Shown: in pieces, positions 32,978 through 43,188 of the stretch | Layout of the letters: every line of letters starts with the position of its first letter | Numbering within the stretch: the stretch's first letter is position 1 | Translations under genes and position numbers: made by a program | The notes under the pieces: generated by a model | What the model saw: only the letters and a program-made list of their open reading frames with translations | Databases searched by the model: none | What the model was told of the DNA's origin: nothing | Assembly: GCA_963281255.1 (NCBI GenBank) | Contig: OY725497.1 | Span: 3,030,968-3,094,967, forward strand | Direction of reading: 5' to 3' | DNA: 64,000 nt | Origin: Aphrocallistes beatrix | Lineage: Eukaryota > Porifera > Hexactinellida > Sceptrulophora > Aphrocallistidae

Positions 32978-33193
32978 TTAGTTTCTTTTTCTGAGAATTT
33001 CTTCCTCTCTCTCCGTTCTGATACGCTCCATCTGAATACGATGCTGTTCTGAACGTTTTCTATCTTCTTCAGTACTATGAATGTCGTGCCAGGCTTTATG
33101 CACCATATGCCTTGTGTATGAGTTATCTTTGTAGTCTTTATCTTCTCCCCAGATATAGTTGCTTATCCCCCTCAGGAACTTATTATCAGTCAT
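32978..33193 (-). CDS. Small hypothetical protein, 71 aa
   Basis: The frame runs from ATG at 33193 to a stop at 32978. The composition is clearly non-random: an aromatic N-terminal part (FLRGISNYIWGEDKDY), a His-containing middle (MVHKAWHDIHST), and a long Glu/Arg/Lys helix (EEDRKRSEQHRIQMERIRTE) to the end. There is no signal peptide or membrane segment. I do not recognise the family. The size and helical, charged C-terminus are like small mitochondrial assembly or respiratory accessory proteins, but that is only a loose analogy. It could also be the last exon of a longer gene. A TIR element starts about 90 bp upstream of its ATG. Confidence 0.55.
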   Translation of the reverse strand: MTDNKFLRGISNYIWGEDKDYKDNSYTRHMVHKAWHDIHSTEEDRKRSEQHRIQMERIRTEREEEILRKRN

Positions 33194-33285
33194 GATTCAA
33201 TAGTTGGTCTCTTTCACTTCGACTTAATGAACTCTATCTAGGAATATAAGCATAATTTTAATAATTTTTGTATGATAACCGACTA

Positions 33286-33589
33286 CTCTCGGGGTCCGAA
33301 TAAACGGGCCCCCCCGCTTATTAATTTTTGAAAAAGTTTCCACCCCCCCGCCTATTCCAACCCCCCCGTTTATTAAATTTTATACTAATTGAAACTTGAA
33401 TTTTTACCAAATCATAGTTTCTGACTTGATGTTCTGAATCAGTTAGAATTCTCTACTATAATATTGTACTTTATTCTAATTACGTAGGCGTAAATATATG
33501 CTCGAATTTCTTTTTTTGATTTTAATAATTAAATAATAATTAAATCCTATTAGCATGACCCCCCCCCCGTTTATTCGGACCCCTAGAGT
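33286..33589. mobile_element. TA-target TIR element (about 304 bp), C-rich
   Basis: TIR CTCTCGGGGTCCGAATAAAC on the left and GTTTATTCGGACCCCTAGAG on the right, each flanked by TA. Inside are several CCCCCCCGTTTATTA-type tracts. It lies just upstream of the 71-aa gene, so it may contribute to or disrupt its promoter. Confidence 0.85.
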
Positions 33590-34311
33590 AGATTCGAGAC
33601 TAGTTGTATATTAAGTGGTACATATTAGCATTTAATTTTAGTGGACACATCACCCTTCCGAAATTGCTATGGGTTTAAGTCGTTAAACAGGAGGTCATAA
33701 TGCATTTTTCTGACATCACAACCAGATGCATTTTCTTCCCTGTGTAGTATGATTAACCTCGAAAGTGGTTTAAGTAGTTATAATATGACCAGCCTGGCGT
33801 CCTCAACTGTACAGATAACCAAGGTTCACTATGTACCGAAAAAATCGAAAGATTAAAATTCAAAATACTTTCATGATATTTTCTTATCTTTCACAATATT
33901 TACGAGTAGAAAGAACATACTTGCCAACCTATTTAAAAAACTTTCCTGGATTTTGGCCACCGAAATCCCTTTTCATAATTTTATTCGCTAATAACTAAAT
34001 TCTGGAATGTTTTTGTTTTTCTTGAAGCAGATAATTCATATTCTTCATCCTTATTACACATAAAAGCGATTGATGGGGGGCATAAATTGACTCAAAATCC
34101 TGGGATAATCCAGGAATCCCGGAATGTTTGCAATTATGAAAAAATGATGCTCAGAATTAACTTATAATTGCCAGTATTAATAGCTTATATCTTATTAACA
34201 ATTTTAAAATGAGGCATCGCATTTAGACAAAGCAAATAAGTAAAATGTTATAATATTATTCTTATTATGCAATTCCTATTATTTATCATTCTCACTCAAT
34301 TAATCAATCTG
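33590..34311. other. Intergenic, no gene recognised
   Basis: AT-rich. Holds the downstream flank of the TRAF-like gene. A CCTGGATTTTGGCCACC...CCTGGGATAATCCAGGAATCCCGG stretch near 33950-34125 looks like a decayed short repeat. Confidence 0.4.
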
Positions 34312-35469
34312 TTATTGGAACAATATTTTCAATCGTATAACCCCATCATGGTAATATTTCTCATTTAAGAAAACCTCGGTTGGAATATCCATTAGCTTCA
34401 ATTTCTCTTTGCTAGAGAATTTCACACCTTTCACTTCTCTGCTCCAGTGATCCTGATAATCATTTTCGTTGACAAGCACTACATTCCACATCCCTTCTAA
34501 GCTCCAAGCCTTGCCCGGAAGCGGCGCTAGGTTTAGACCTACGCTATTAGCATCATAAAAATATAACTCTGGATAAAGTTGATAGGTATGTTCAATTATA
34601 AATTGCGGCCCATTGTAGCTATTGCCATTCCATTGTCCTAAAATAGGCATATCATCACCCAAACCTTGTGACCCGATATTCGTTTGGAATGGATATGGGG
34701 TGTTTTGAGGACGATACTGAATTTGTGTGCCGAATCGAGTATATTGTGGCATTAGATGAAACCTTTCTTCAGTTGGTGCATCTAAACTGGTTCCAATTTT
34801 TCTGACGAATTCTTGGAATTTGTTTCTGATCGCTTCCCTTTCAGTTATATTCCAAATTATTCCGTTCAATTTATAATACTTTCTCTCTTCAAACAAATAC
34901 TTAACAATTGATTCTAATTTATCTAAAACCTTTTTATGCTCTTCCTTTTCCTCCTCGAGCTGTTTCACCTTCTTTGCCATGAAGAGACTCACTATTTCTG
35001 TGTGATATTCCTTTTCTTCAATCCTATGAGCCTCACGATTTTCTCTTTCCATTACTTTGCTACAACCGTAGTTGGAGTACGGACACTGTTCCAGCAGTTG
35101 TCCACATTGGTCTAGGTGTTCAGACAATTCGGATATCACACCGCACCATTCGCAACCCCTATGTTGTAGTGGACATTTGCATGCCAACTGTAACACCATC
35201 TCCCTAACCTTACCCACTGGTTGCGGACACAATTCCTCACTTACACATGTTTTGCAGCCCATTGCCATCCCCCCACCACTATTGCACGCGTCTCTCATTA
35301 TCCCCAGACATTTTGAGCACATTATCAGTGTTTCCTCCATCTGGGATAGGTTTTGAGTTAGGAGCTCTTTATTATATCCACCATAGCTCACCCCGCTTGT
35401 GCTTCCTTCTGTTAACTTATACATCAGGTCATCTTTATTGTCGAGATGAAATGCCCTCTTTGCTGCCAT
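34312..35469 (-). CDS. TRAF-like protein, single exon
   Basis: The product has 385 residues. The N-terminal region has a degenerate RING-like Cys pattern (Cys 51, 54, 62, 72, 75, 81). It is followed by a TRAF-type zinc finger (CKCPLQHRGCEWCG, HLDQC, EQCPYSNYGC; about residues 97-136), a predicted coiled coil (about 155-198, KKVKQLEEEKEEHKK) and a C-terminal domain of about 185 residues. The last 60 residues (FSSKEKLKLMDIPTEVFLNEKYYHDGVIRLKILF) fit the final strands of a MATH/TRAF-C domain. TRAFs are trimeric adaptors that link receptors to ubiquitin signalling. The RING pattern is incomplete, so E3 activity is doubtful. No intron interrupts the frame, which could mean a lineage-specific retro-derived paralogue. 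The adaptor role is inferred from domain order. Confidence 0.78.
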   Translation of the reverse strand: MAAKRAFHLDNKDDLMYKLTEGSTSGVSYGGYNKELLTQNLSQMEETLIMCSKCLGIMRDACNSGGGMAMGCKTCVSEELCPQPVGKVREMVLQLACKCPLQHRGCEWCGVISELSEHLDQCGQLLEQCPYSNYGCSKVMERENREAHRIEEKEYHTEIVSLFMAKKVKQLEEEKEEHKKVLDKLESIVKYLFEERKYYKLNGIIWNITEREAIRNKFQEFVRKIGTSLDAPTEERFHLMPQYTRFGTQIQYRPQNTPYPFQTNIGSQGLGDDMPILGQWNGNSYNGPQFIIEHTYQLYPELYFYDANSVGLNLAPLPGKAWSLEGMWNVVLVNENDYQDHWSREVKGVKFSSKEKLKLMDIPTEVFLNEKYYHDGVIRLKILFQ

Positions 35470-36392
35470 TCTACGAATTATACTTACAAAATACTTATTA
35501 CTATTCTATGAGTAAAATACAGCTATAAATCTCTATGCATATAGGCAAGTATTGGGTGTAAAGGGTCATATTACAGAACAAGGCAGACCTAACTATGGTA
35601 TTGTGCTCTTTGGTTCAAACAAAGATATCAATTGTATATACAGTAGAGCCTAACGCTCTTAAAAATATATGTATAATGTTAGGTAGTTGTTTTTTAGTTT
35701 TGCATATCCACTATGCCGCAGAATTTGAACCAAGCCATCTGGACATTTATTTACTTTGTCATAAGCTGAGTTTCGCAAATTCGACTTGATCATAACGGTA
35801 GTATATTCACGGAGATTTGTGAGATTTGTGTTAACTTGTTCATACTACATCGCGGTTAAAATAGAGCGTATCTTGATAATAAGATAAGATTTACGATAAA
35901 GTTTGAATCCTCCTTAACTCCTCCTAGATCCTTTTTGTAGGAACCACTGAATAACTTTAATAATTTGATAGTGAGCGAAAAATTGTGCCATTATAACAGG
36001 CAACTACGTTGTAGAAATTGTATATGACTTAGCAGCAGCTTTCAATTATTTTTTGCACATTATAATTCTCTTTTCTAATGAGTCTAAATCGACATTAATT
36101 AGTGAATGCCATTATTTGGACTTAGCACTGCTAAACCATCACAACACAAACAGTGTCAGAAAGAAGCTTGTGCTATACAGGAGTGTCTAGCAGCTCATCA
36201 ATACGATCAAGTACGTTATTATTCATTTTAATGGGAAATGAATGTTTTGCTTATTTTAGATTCAAAGTTTCTTGTTTGATACAAATATTTGCACGAATTA
36301 CATTTATTTCTAAATCTGAAAGTTATACGTATTTAGCTTTACTATTAAAACTCGATTAATGTAGTATATTCATATATATATATATATATACC
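35470..36392. other. Intergenic, no supported gene
   Basis: It contains a TATACAGTAGAGCC tract near 35638 that resembles one TIR of the pogo-type elements without a partner. Near 36343 the motif CTATTAAAACTCGATTAATG precedes a TA tract and family A. Confidence 0.45.
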
Positions 36393-36869
36393 TGTAACGA
36401 ATTGATTGAAGAAACTGCCAGGTACAGAAAGCTGATTTTTGGCATGTGGGAGTCTTTGGGCTATGGCTCCACTAAGTTCTGACCTCATGCGAAAATGTCG
36501 ACTCATCATGGAATTATGATGTTATTGGCACCTTTTTTTATAACAGAAATTTCAGTTTTTCGACGATAACTCAGCCATTTTAGGTGATAGAAGGCTGAAA
36601 TTTTAATGGAATGTGTATATTAATATACCTCACACAACTATCATCAACAAATAATGACTCATCACTGTTATGACGTCATCATTACACAGCAAAAAAATAA
36701 ACAATTTTTGTCATTTTTCGAGTGATATCGATTACAACAGTAAGATCGACGTATTTGGAGATGCTATCTACCTTATAATTAATCAATGTGAGCCCAGGTG
36801 CCCAAAGGGCGCCTCCGGCGGACACAAAGTGTCCGCCAGCTGCGCAGCGCAAGCAAGCGAAGTGCGCTT
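36393..36869 (+). repeat. Family A copy
   Basis: Near-complete copy, TGTAACGAATTGATTGAAG to AGTGCGCTTA, after a TA tract. It keeps the hairpin GGCGGACACAAAGTGTCCGCC (perfect inverted 9-bp arms around AAA) and the TGACGTCATCATTAC block. A 71-codon frame inside is spurious. Confidence 0.92.
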
Positions 36870-37721
36870 ATTCTTAATTAATTAAGGTTAATATATTTAT
36901 GCACAATGAAGTTAAGTATGACGAGACTAGACCATTGTGCTAGCTCTGAAGAGCCCAACAATTCTGTGATTATTATTTTAAGCATAATACTTTCCGCTAG
37001 GAATTTGATCCCTATCCCGGATTGAATGAAATCTAGGAATCCTGTTCAATTCATTCATGATAATTGTTAACCACATATCCATTGATCGAATCCTCTGGAG
37101 AGTTGAAAAGACAAGTGGATATGATACCGTAGTTGTCTGCTGCAGTATTTATAAATTTGAGAAACATGTTGCATTCTAAATTTTGGGATTCAGTCAATTT
37201 TCTTCTAAGTTGGGATTCCAATGCCTGGATCCCGGGATTGGAATCCCTACTGTGAATTCTTGTTTTTACACAAGCAGTGGAATCGGTGAACAAAATCATG
37301 ATATTTGGGTTATCATATTTCTGAAGCTTTTTAAAAAGTTGAAACCGTACCAGAAATCAGATTATTCACGATATTAATACAGTGAGAAGTACTTGCAAAT
37401 GATTATTGCAACTGAAAATGGCCCATTAATTAATTAATATAAAGTGGCTAGATTATACGTAGGTATATATTAATTAACGGGCGAAAATCCTGGGATCGCT
37501 GAATTTAGAGTATCAACCGTGCCATAGGATATAATTCAGCTTTATATAATGTCACACTTTTCTATTTAACCACTTTTTTCCAAATTTATATCACTTTATT
37601 AGACAAAGTGTGAGTCAATTATTCTTCAGCTGTTGTCTTGCTGTAACAAACTTTCTATTGAAGAAGCTGCAGCCTCGCCTCACTGCTCTACTCACAGTAA
37701 AGTAATAGCTAAGTATTGACC
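36870..37721. other. Region upstream of TMEM33
   Basis: AT-rich. A GGGATTCCAATGCCTGG / CCCGGGATTGGAATCCC inverted pair near 37200-37245 forms a hairpin. No coding signal. Confidence 0.45.
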
Positions 37722-39435
37722 ATGGGTACAATAATTGGAACTAGGAGGGAGAACAGAGAGAATGGGAATGGGAATGGGAACGGAGGGACGGAGGATGCAA
37801 CTGGGACGGAAAACAGAAATGGAGCTAGTGAGTTATGTCTATAGTAATCCAGCAGTTGCTTCCACAAACCTGGTCCTTCGCACATGCACACTCTGGAATA
37901 TCATACTCTTTCTAAGGTACCCCCTCTTCAGACAGGACTCCATTCCAGAGCTACATGTTGAATAACAGAGACAAGATAATCTACTTTGGAGCTAGGAGCT
38001 GTATCGTGTTGCTGGGTATTCTCTACCTCATTCTAGCATTGGCTCAGGACTATTACTACTCATTCACTACATACTACTTAATATTCCTAATCGGTAAGTT
38101 TGTTATTCTTTCGTTTCATGATGTAAATTGATTATTCGAATGTAATCGAGGGAACCATACACTGTATTTTAGCCATCGGTTTACTCATCCCCTCTCAGGT
38201 TGCTCGAGGCAAAAGTATTCGCCATTATTCTAATGCCTAACTTCTATGTCTACATACTATATATGCATTTTTAGTTTGTTAATTTTTTTCTCCACAACGA
38301 ACTTTTCAGGAATACCATAAGTGTGAGATGAATGAAATTTGGCAATAATATGTAGAATATGTATGGACAGATGAAGTTACTATACGATTTTCATTCCGAC
38401 ACCATGACACAATTGTGCCACTGTGTCTTTATAACTCAATAAATATTCAACTTATTTTTGCAGACACCATCGAATAGAGCAGTGGCGGGCAACCTTAATC
38501 ATTAAGTGGGCCCCAAATCTGTCAGTTCTTGTTATGGTCACATCACCATGGCCGTAGCAAGAACTGACATTAGAAACCTATATGGAAGCAATGTAACAAG
38601 TGACAACTAAAATTATACTTATAAAGCAAAAATAAGTAAAATAAATTGAATCATCATATAATTATTATAGAAAATATATTGATATTCAGCATCAATTTCA
38701 CACCAAAATTAGGCGGGTCCATTTTGTATTACAATCCTACCTCGCGGGCCCCACAATAGAGTGTTTTGAGTCGCGGGCCTCGTGGGCCCCAGGTTGCCTA
38801 CCGCTGGAATAGAGAAATGATTCTGAACAAAGTTGCCAGAGGAATTTTCTTTCAAACTTATCCAGAATTTTCACGATTTCCATTTTAATTAATACCAAAT
38901 TTATGTCGCGACAATTATCTTCTCAGTTTAAATTATTCCTTTATAGAATGTTATATGTGATATACGGGGATGAAATTCGGTGAAAATATGCAATGCTCTT
39001 TTAGAAAAACAACCTCAGTCATAATGGTATAGTTATTTCACTGCGTGTCTTTCTGCTTATGACTAAAACGCAATTTAAAAACATTCATGAAAATTTGCTC
39101 AATGGAAAAGTGAAAAAACGGCACGGTTGGCAACTGGCATTTATGGTAGTAATAAGAGCTGCAAAGTAGTACCCGGGCTCGTAATATATAAAGTTAACTT
39201 CATTCACTATTGCGTCATTCTCCATATGACCAAGGAATACTTTGTGTTCAAATTAGAACGAACTCACCTAGAGGAGTAAATGACCACATATTGATATCAA
39301 TACTTAACCTAACCTATCGCCCGACTAAAAAATACAAGTTTTAATTTCGCAAACAATTGTTGATATCTTTTGACAAAAAGCAAAAAAAAATTAGGAACGC
39401 TTCACGATTATGCGTGTCATCCTTGCGCAGGGGCC

Positions 39436-39475
<40 letters not shown>

Positions 39476-42400
39476 ATAGCGTAAGCTATACAATTGTATG
39501 ATTTTGGCATGCTCCTTTTATACTGCAGAGTAGAAGTGAAATCTTTGTTATGGGCTGGTTACAATACAGTGCAATATATTCATACTAAGTACATACGATG
39601 GTTTGATAATAATTTGAACTAGTGCTGTGTTGCTTATTTAAGTTATTGACCCCGCTCTCAAGTGAACCATACACTGCCTGAACAAAGGTATTCGTACACC
39701 CCATAATTCCCCATACAAATAGTTATACTACTGGTTTATTTAGCGAGTCAAGGTATTTAATTGGTAAGAGATGATACGCTTAATTTTACTTCAAATTCGA
39801 ATTACTCACTTTTTAATCTTTCAACTTAATTACTCTTCTTCAAGATTACATATTTTCAGCATTTGCTTTCCTATGCCACATGTCGCGAGTGATCACCATT
39901 GTATATGATGGCATTGGTGGTATGAGGTGGCACAGTTTGAAAATTTTTAACCTTGTGGGAGTGTAAACAGGTTGAAAGATTATAAAGTGAGTAATTCGAA
40001 TATGGAGAATTCGAATTTGAAGTTAAATTAAGCGTATCTCTTACCAATTAAATACCTTGACTCGCTAAATAAATCAGTAGTATAACTATTTGTATGGGGA
40101 ATTATGGGGTGTACGAATACTTTTGTTCAGGCAGTGTATATGTATACTAAAAGGGTAATTTGGAAGCACACTCCCATCCCGTCTGTGAGGGGATTTTTAG
40201 ACTGCATTTGCAAATTTAATACGATTTCGTTGTAGAATTAATTTTAAATCGTCTTAAATTTTATTCAATCCTACTTATTATAACAAATTAAGAATAATTA
40301 ATTCAGCAAATAGATTCTACTACACCGTTTATTTAAGCAGAAAGACACATGGTGCCAAAGTAAGTTACGATGGGTCATGGGCAGGGTATTATGCAGCCTT
40401 CCAGAGATACGCTCCTAATCTAAAATTTCTAAATTTTCATACGCCTAAATCGCTAAATAATATTATAATATTGGCTAAATTGGGTATTTTTCTGGATTTT
40501 TACGCTCCTAAACACTTTGGGGCTTAAAATCATACGCCTAAAGGAGCGTCTCGCGCTCCTAGATAATCCCTTGGTCATGGGTCAGAGATCAAATTTGATA
40601 CCTAGGTTGTTTCCACTGAGTAGCGTTGCCTCATCTATCCGAATTTCAGCTCTGTATTATCTATAGTATTCTGATAAGGAATAATCGAGATAATATTTAA
40701 TCGAGTTTTAGTAAGGATAGGTTCGCATCGTTGGCTTTCGCTGTACTTGGAACGAATATTTGTATCTGCATCTGGTGAAAACCAGGAACTATTTTACTTA
40801 TAACGATCATCTATACTTTAATTATTTTAAAAATGACATCATTTAATTATTATTCTACTTTTTAATCCAATTTGGTCCCTTACTTAACTGCAAAGCTATC
40901 AAACACAAGAATCCTTACTATTTATATATATATCTCTGTAACGAATTGATTGAAGAAACTGCCAGGCGTAGAAAGCTGATTTTTGGCATGTGAGAGTCTT
41001 TTGGCTATGGCGCCACTAAGTTCTGAGCTCAGACGAAAATGTCGACTCATCATGGAATTATGACGTCATTGTCACCTTTTTTATGATTAGAATTTTCAGT
41101 TTTTCGACTATTTTAGGTGATAGAAGGCTGAAATTTTAATAGAATGTGTATATTAATATACCTCACATATGATGTAACTATCATCAAAAAATGATGACTC
41201 ATCACTCTGTAATGACGTCATCATTACACATCAAAAATTTTTAAAAATTGACAAATTCGGTGATTTTTCGTGCGATATCGATTATAACAGTAGGACAGAC
41301 GTATTTAGAGATGTTATCTCCCTTATAATTAATCAATGTGACCACAGGCGCCCGCAGGGCGCCTCCGGCAGACACAAAGTGTCCGCCAGCCGCGCAGCGC
41401 AAGCAAGCGAAGCGCGCTTGTATTTACTATAATGATATGTCAATGAGATCATAATTTCATTATAATTTTTGTCTGCTTCATAGTATAAAATTTGACTCGA
41501 TGTATACGCGTATGTTTCTCGTATTGTTTTCGCTATTAGTTTTCCATCCCTTTAGCATGTGTCGTAAACATATCAAGATTCTACTCTCGCTACTCAATCA
41601 CAAACATTCCATTCTTCAGCAAGCAGTTCCTGCAGTATGCCATGCTCAACGGTGCCTTCCTTTCATTCTGTTACTCATTCCTCTTCCTCAAGAGTTATCC
41701 CACACTGCCACTCGCCATTCCCGTAATACTCACTGCTCTCATAAACATGGCCATGTTCGCACGTTCTACTGAGCAACTTCTCTCTCCCGATAAGAGGGCA
41801 AATGTGAACAAGTTCCATAGCACTATTCTATCTCGCCAGGACCAGATCAGGAGCGTTAGTGCTATGTGTGAGATATTAGCATTCCCCATCACTTTAATGC
41901 ACATGACCTCAGGCCACGCTTCGATTCTACAACCATTTATCTACTTCACTTTTCTAAAGGTAAGTCCTTATTCCATTGGTTAAAAAATAATCCAATGGTT
42001 AAAAAATAATATTGAACTTGATTAGGCCATAAAGGTAAATTGAGTCATATTCTAAATTTTCACGCTCCTAAACACTTTCGGCCTTAAAATACGCTTAAAG
42101 GAGCGTCTCGCGTTCCTAGATAATCCTTTGCAGCAAGCACCTCCTATAGCAGTGGCGGGCAACCTCAATCCTTAAGTGGGCCTGAATTGGGGTCCGCGAG
42201 GGGCCCCAATTCTGTCAATTCTTGTTATAGTCACATCACCATGGCCGTAGCAAGAACTGACATTAGAAACCTATATGGAAGCAATGTAATAACTAATGTT
42301 ACACTTATAAAAGCAAAAATAACTAAGTAAATAAATTGAATCATTATATAATAATTATAGAAGATATTTTGATATTCAGCACCAATTTCACACCAAAATT

Positions 42401-42715
42401 ACGCGGGCCCCATAATATAGTGTTTGAAAAGAGTCGCGGGCCATCAAATTTAGTCTCGCGGGCCCCAGGTTGCCCACCGCTGTCCTATAGGAACATACTA
42501 GAATGCTTAGTCGGCATTTTTATAAATTTCTACCTTAGCTTCGCGTGATGTCAGGCTCGAATCCACATATACTACAGCACATTCAAGCTTTTGAAATGAT
42601 GTGTACCAATCTTGCCAATCATACACTTTGTCCGGCGTTACTATCACGGGTTATCCGCGCCTGTATCTACTATGTCTCTAAAATATGCTCAGTGCCACTG
42701 GTGCAGAATCAATAG
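37722..42715 (+). CDS. TMEM33: TMEM33 (Pom33/Kr-h2 family), four exons
   Basis: Exons 37722-37827, 37932-38093, 41556-41959 and 42539-42715 splice with GT-AG borders (introns 104, 3462 and 579 bp; phases 1, 1, 0) into 282 residues. Exon 1 encodes a polar, Asn/Gly-rich leader. Exon 2 starts the conserved part ([11 protein letters not shown], then membrane segments [15 protein letters not shown] and YYLIFLI). Exon 3 carries [36 protein letters not shown] and the signature [13 protein letters not shown]. Exon 4 ends [19 protein letters not shown]33 is a multi-pass ER/nuclear-envelope protein that shapes membranes and binds reticulons. The exon 1 to 2 junction is the least certain: exon 1 is not conserved in this family. 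The large intron holds U6, a hAT-type MITE, a mariner-type foldback and a family A copy. Confidence 0.9.
38480..38806. mobile_element. hAT-type MITE (327 bp) in TMEM33 intron 2
   Basis: TIR CAGTGGCGGGCAACCT on the left and AGGTTGCCTACCGCTG on the right, with perfect duplication GAATAGAG (38472-38479 and 38807-38814). It is the same family as 42150-42482: the interior CATCACCATGGCCGTAGCAA is shared. Confidence 0.95.
39386..39491 (-). ncRNA. RNU6: U6 spliceosomal snRNA
   Basis: Minus-strand sequence has the full U6 core: ATATACTAAAATTGGAACGA, ATACAGAGAAGATTAGCATG (with the ACAGAGA box that pairs with the 5' splice site, and the AGC triad), GCCCCTGCGCAAGGATGACA, and the internal stem-loop CACGCATAATCGTGAAGCG, then a nine-T Pol III terminator (39390-39382). 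The 5' stem-loop differs from the usual one in sequence but forms a perfect 7-bp stem (GTATAGC, loop TTAC, GCTATAC). All functional boxes are intact, so this is a likely active gene, not a pseudogene. It lies antisense inside the large TMEM33 intron. Confidence 0.96.
39516..39522 (-). promoter_or_regulatory. TATA box of the U6 gene
   Basis: TATAAAA on the minus strand is centred about 28 bp upstream of the U6 start, the position used by type 3 Pol III promoters. A proximal sequence element would be expected around 39540-39565 (ATAACAAAGATTTCACTTC lies there) but cannot be confirmed without other snRNA genes from this species. Confidence 0.75.
39672..40136. mobile_element. mariner-type foldback MITE (family C, 465 bp)
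   Basis: TIR CACTGCCTGAACAAAGGTAT on the left, mirrored by ATACTTTTGTTCAGGCAGTG on the right, with TA on both sides. The arms are inverted copies along most of the length (GAGTCAAGGTATTTAATTGG and its complement), around the palindromic centre CATTGTATATGATGGCA. No coding capacity. Confidence 0.9.
40137..40936. other. TMEM33 intron sequence with ACGCCTAA repeat
   Basis: 40420-40570 belongs to the ACGCCTAA / GGAGCG repeat seen at 7930 and 42060. Near 40705 the motif TAATCGAGTTTTAGTAAGGAT occurs alone. Otherwise nothing recognised. Confidence 0.5.
40937..41421 (+). repeat. Family A dispersed repeat, reference copy (485 bp)
   Basis: Best complete copy. It starts TGTAACGAATTGATTGAAG after a TA tract and ends GCGCAAGCAAGCGAAGCGCG then CTTGTA. 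In order it carries a TGGCATGTG(A/G)GAGTCTT block, ATGTCGACTCATCATGG then TATGACGTCATTG, a palindrome-rich middle, GATGACTCATCACTCTG then ATGACGTCATCATTAC, GTGCGATATCGATTATAAC, and two GC hairpins (GGCGCCC-GCA-GGGCGCC and GGCAGACACAAAGTGTCCGCC). It has no coding capacity and no TIRs. Terminal asymmetry, 3' hairpins and adjoining microsatellite resemble Helitron/Helentron-derived non-autonomous elements, but the class is unproven. Confidence 0.92.
42150..42482. mobile_element. hAT-type MITE (333 bp) in TMEM33 intron 3
   Basis: TIR CAGTGGCGGGCAACCT and AGGTTGCCCACCGCTG, with perfect duplication TCCTATAG (42142-42149 and 42483-42490). Same family as 38480-38806. Confidence 0.95.
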
Positions 42716-43188
42716 CCTTCTCAATTCCTCTCAGCTTAGATGCTAGCAGTACTCGCGCACTAAAGAGAGTCAGATGTATGATACTATACCTAAGTTAATT
42801 CATATAGGGCCTAGGCTGATATGTTTCTAGTTCCAATCATATCTAGTTTGTAATTGATTGTATTTGTACTTTCCTTTCAATGATGTATTATTAATACGTA
42901 TTTTGCTTTAAAAACTGAGTCTGGTAGTCAACCCAACATTTAGTTGGTAATGGGTTTTCATAAACACGCGAAACAGAACTTTTGGCATTTTGTACGATCG
43001 GAATGGTTTCAACCTAACCACTTTTTGTCAACCGGACCACTTCAAACCTGATGCCTGCGCCCTTGCCTTGGAGTCTAGAGGTAACACATGCAAATAGGCG
43101 ACCTCAACCAACACGACAGAAGACATTAATATTTTACCTAGGATTGTGTATCAATTAACTTTAATAATGACCAGAAAGAACTTAGTAT
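42716..43188. other. Convergent 3' region of TMEM33 and MTRF1L
   Basis: It contains a GGTTTCAACCT...CCGGACCACTT repeat fragment near 42995-43050. No additional gene. Confidence 0.45.

Noticed and set aside
37722-37845. A 17-bp intron joining TMEM33 exon 1 to the next open frame
   Set aside because: Far too short for splicing; the acceptor CTTCAG at 37926-37931 gives a 104-bp intron that leads into conserved sequence.
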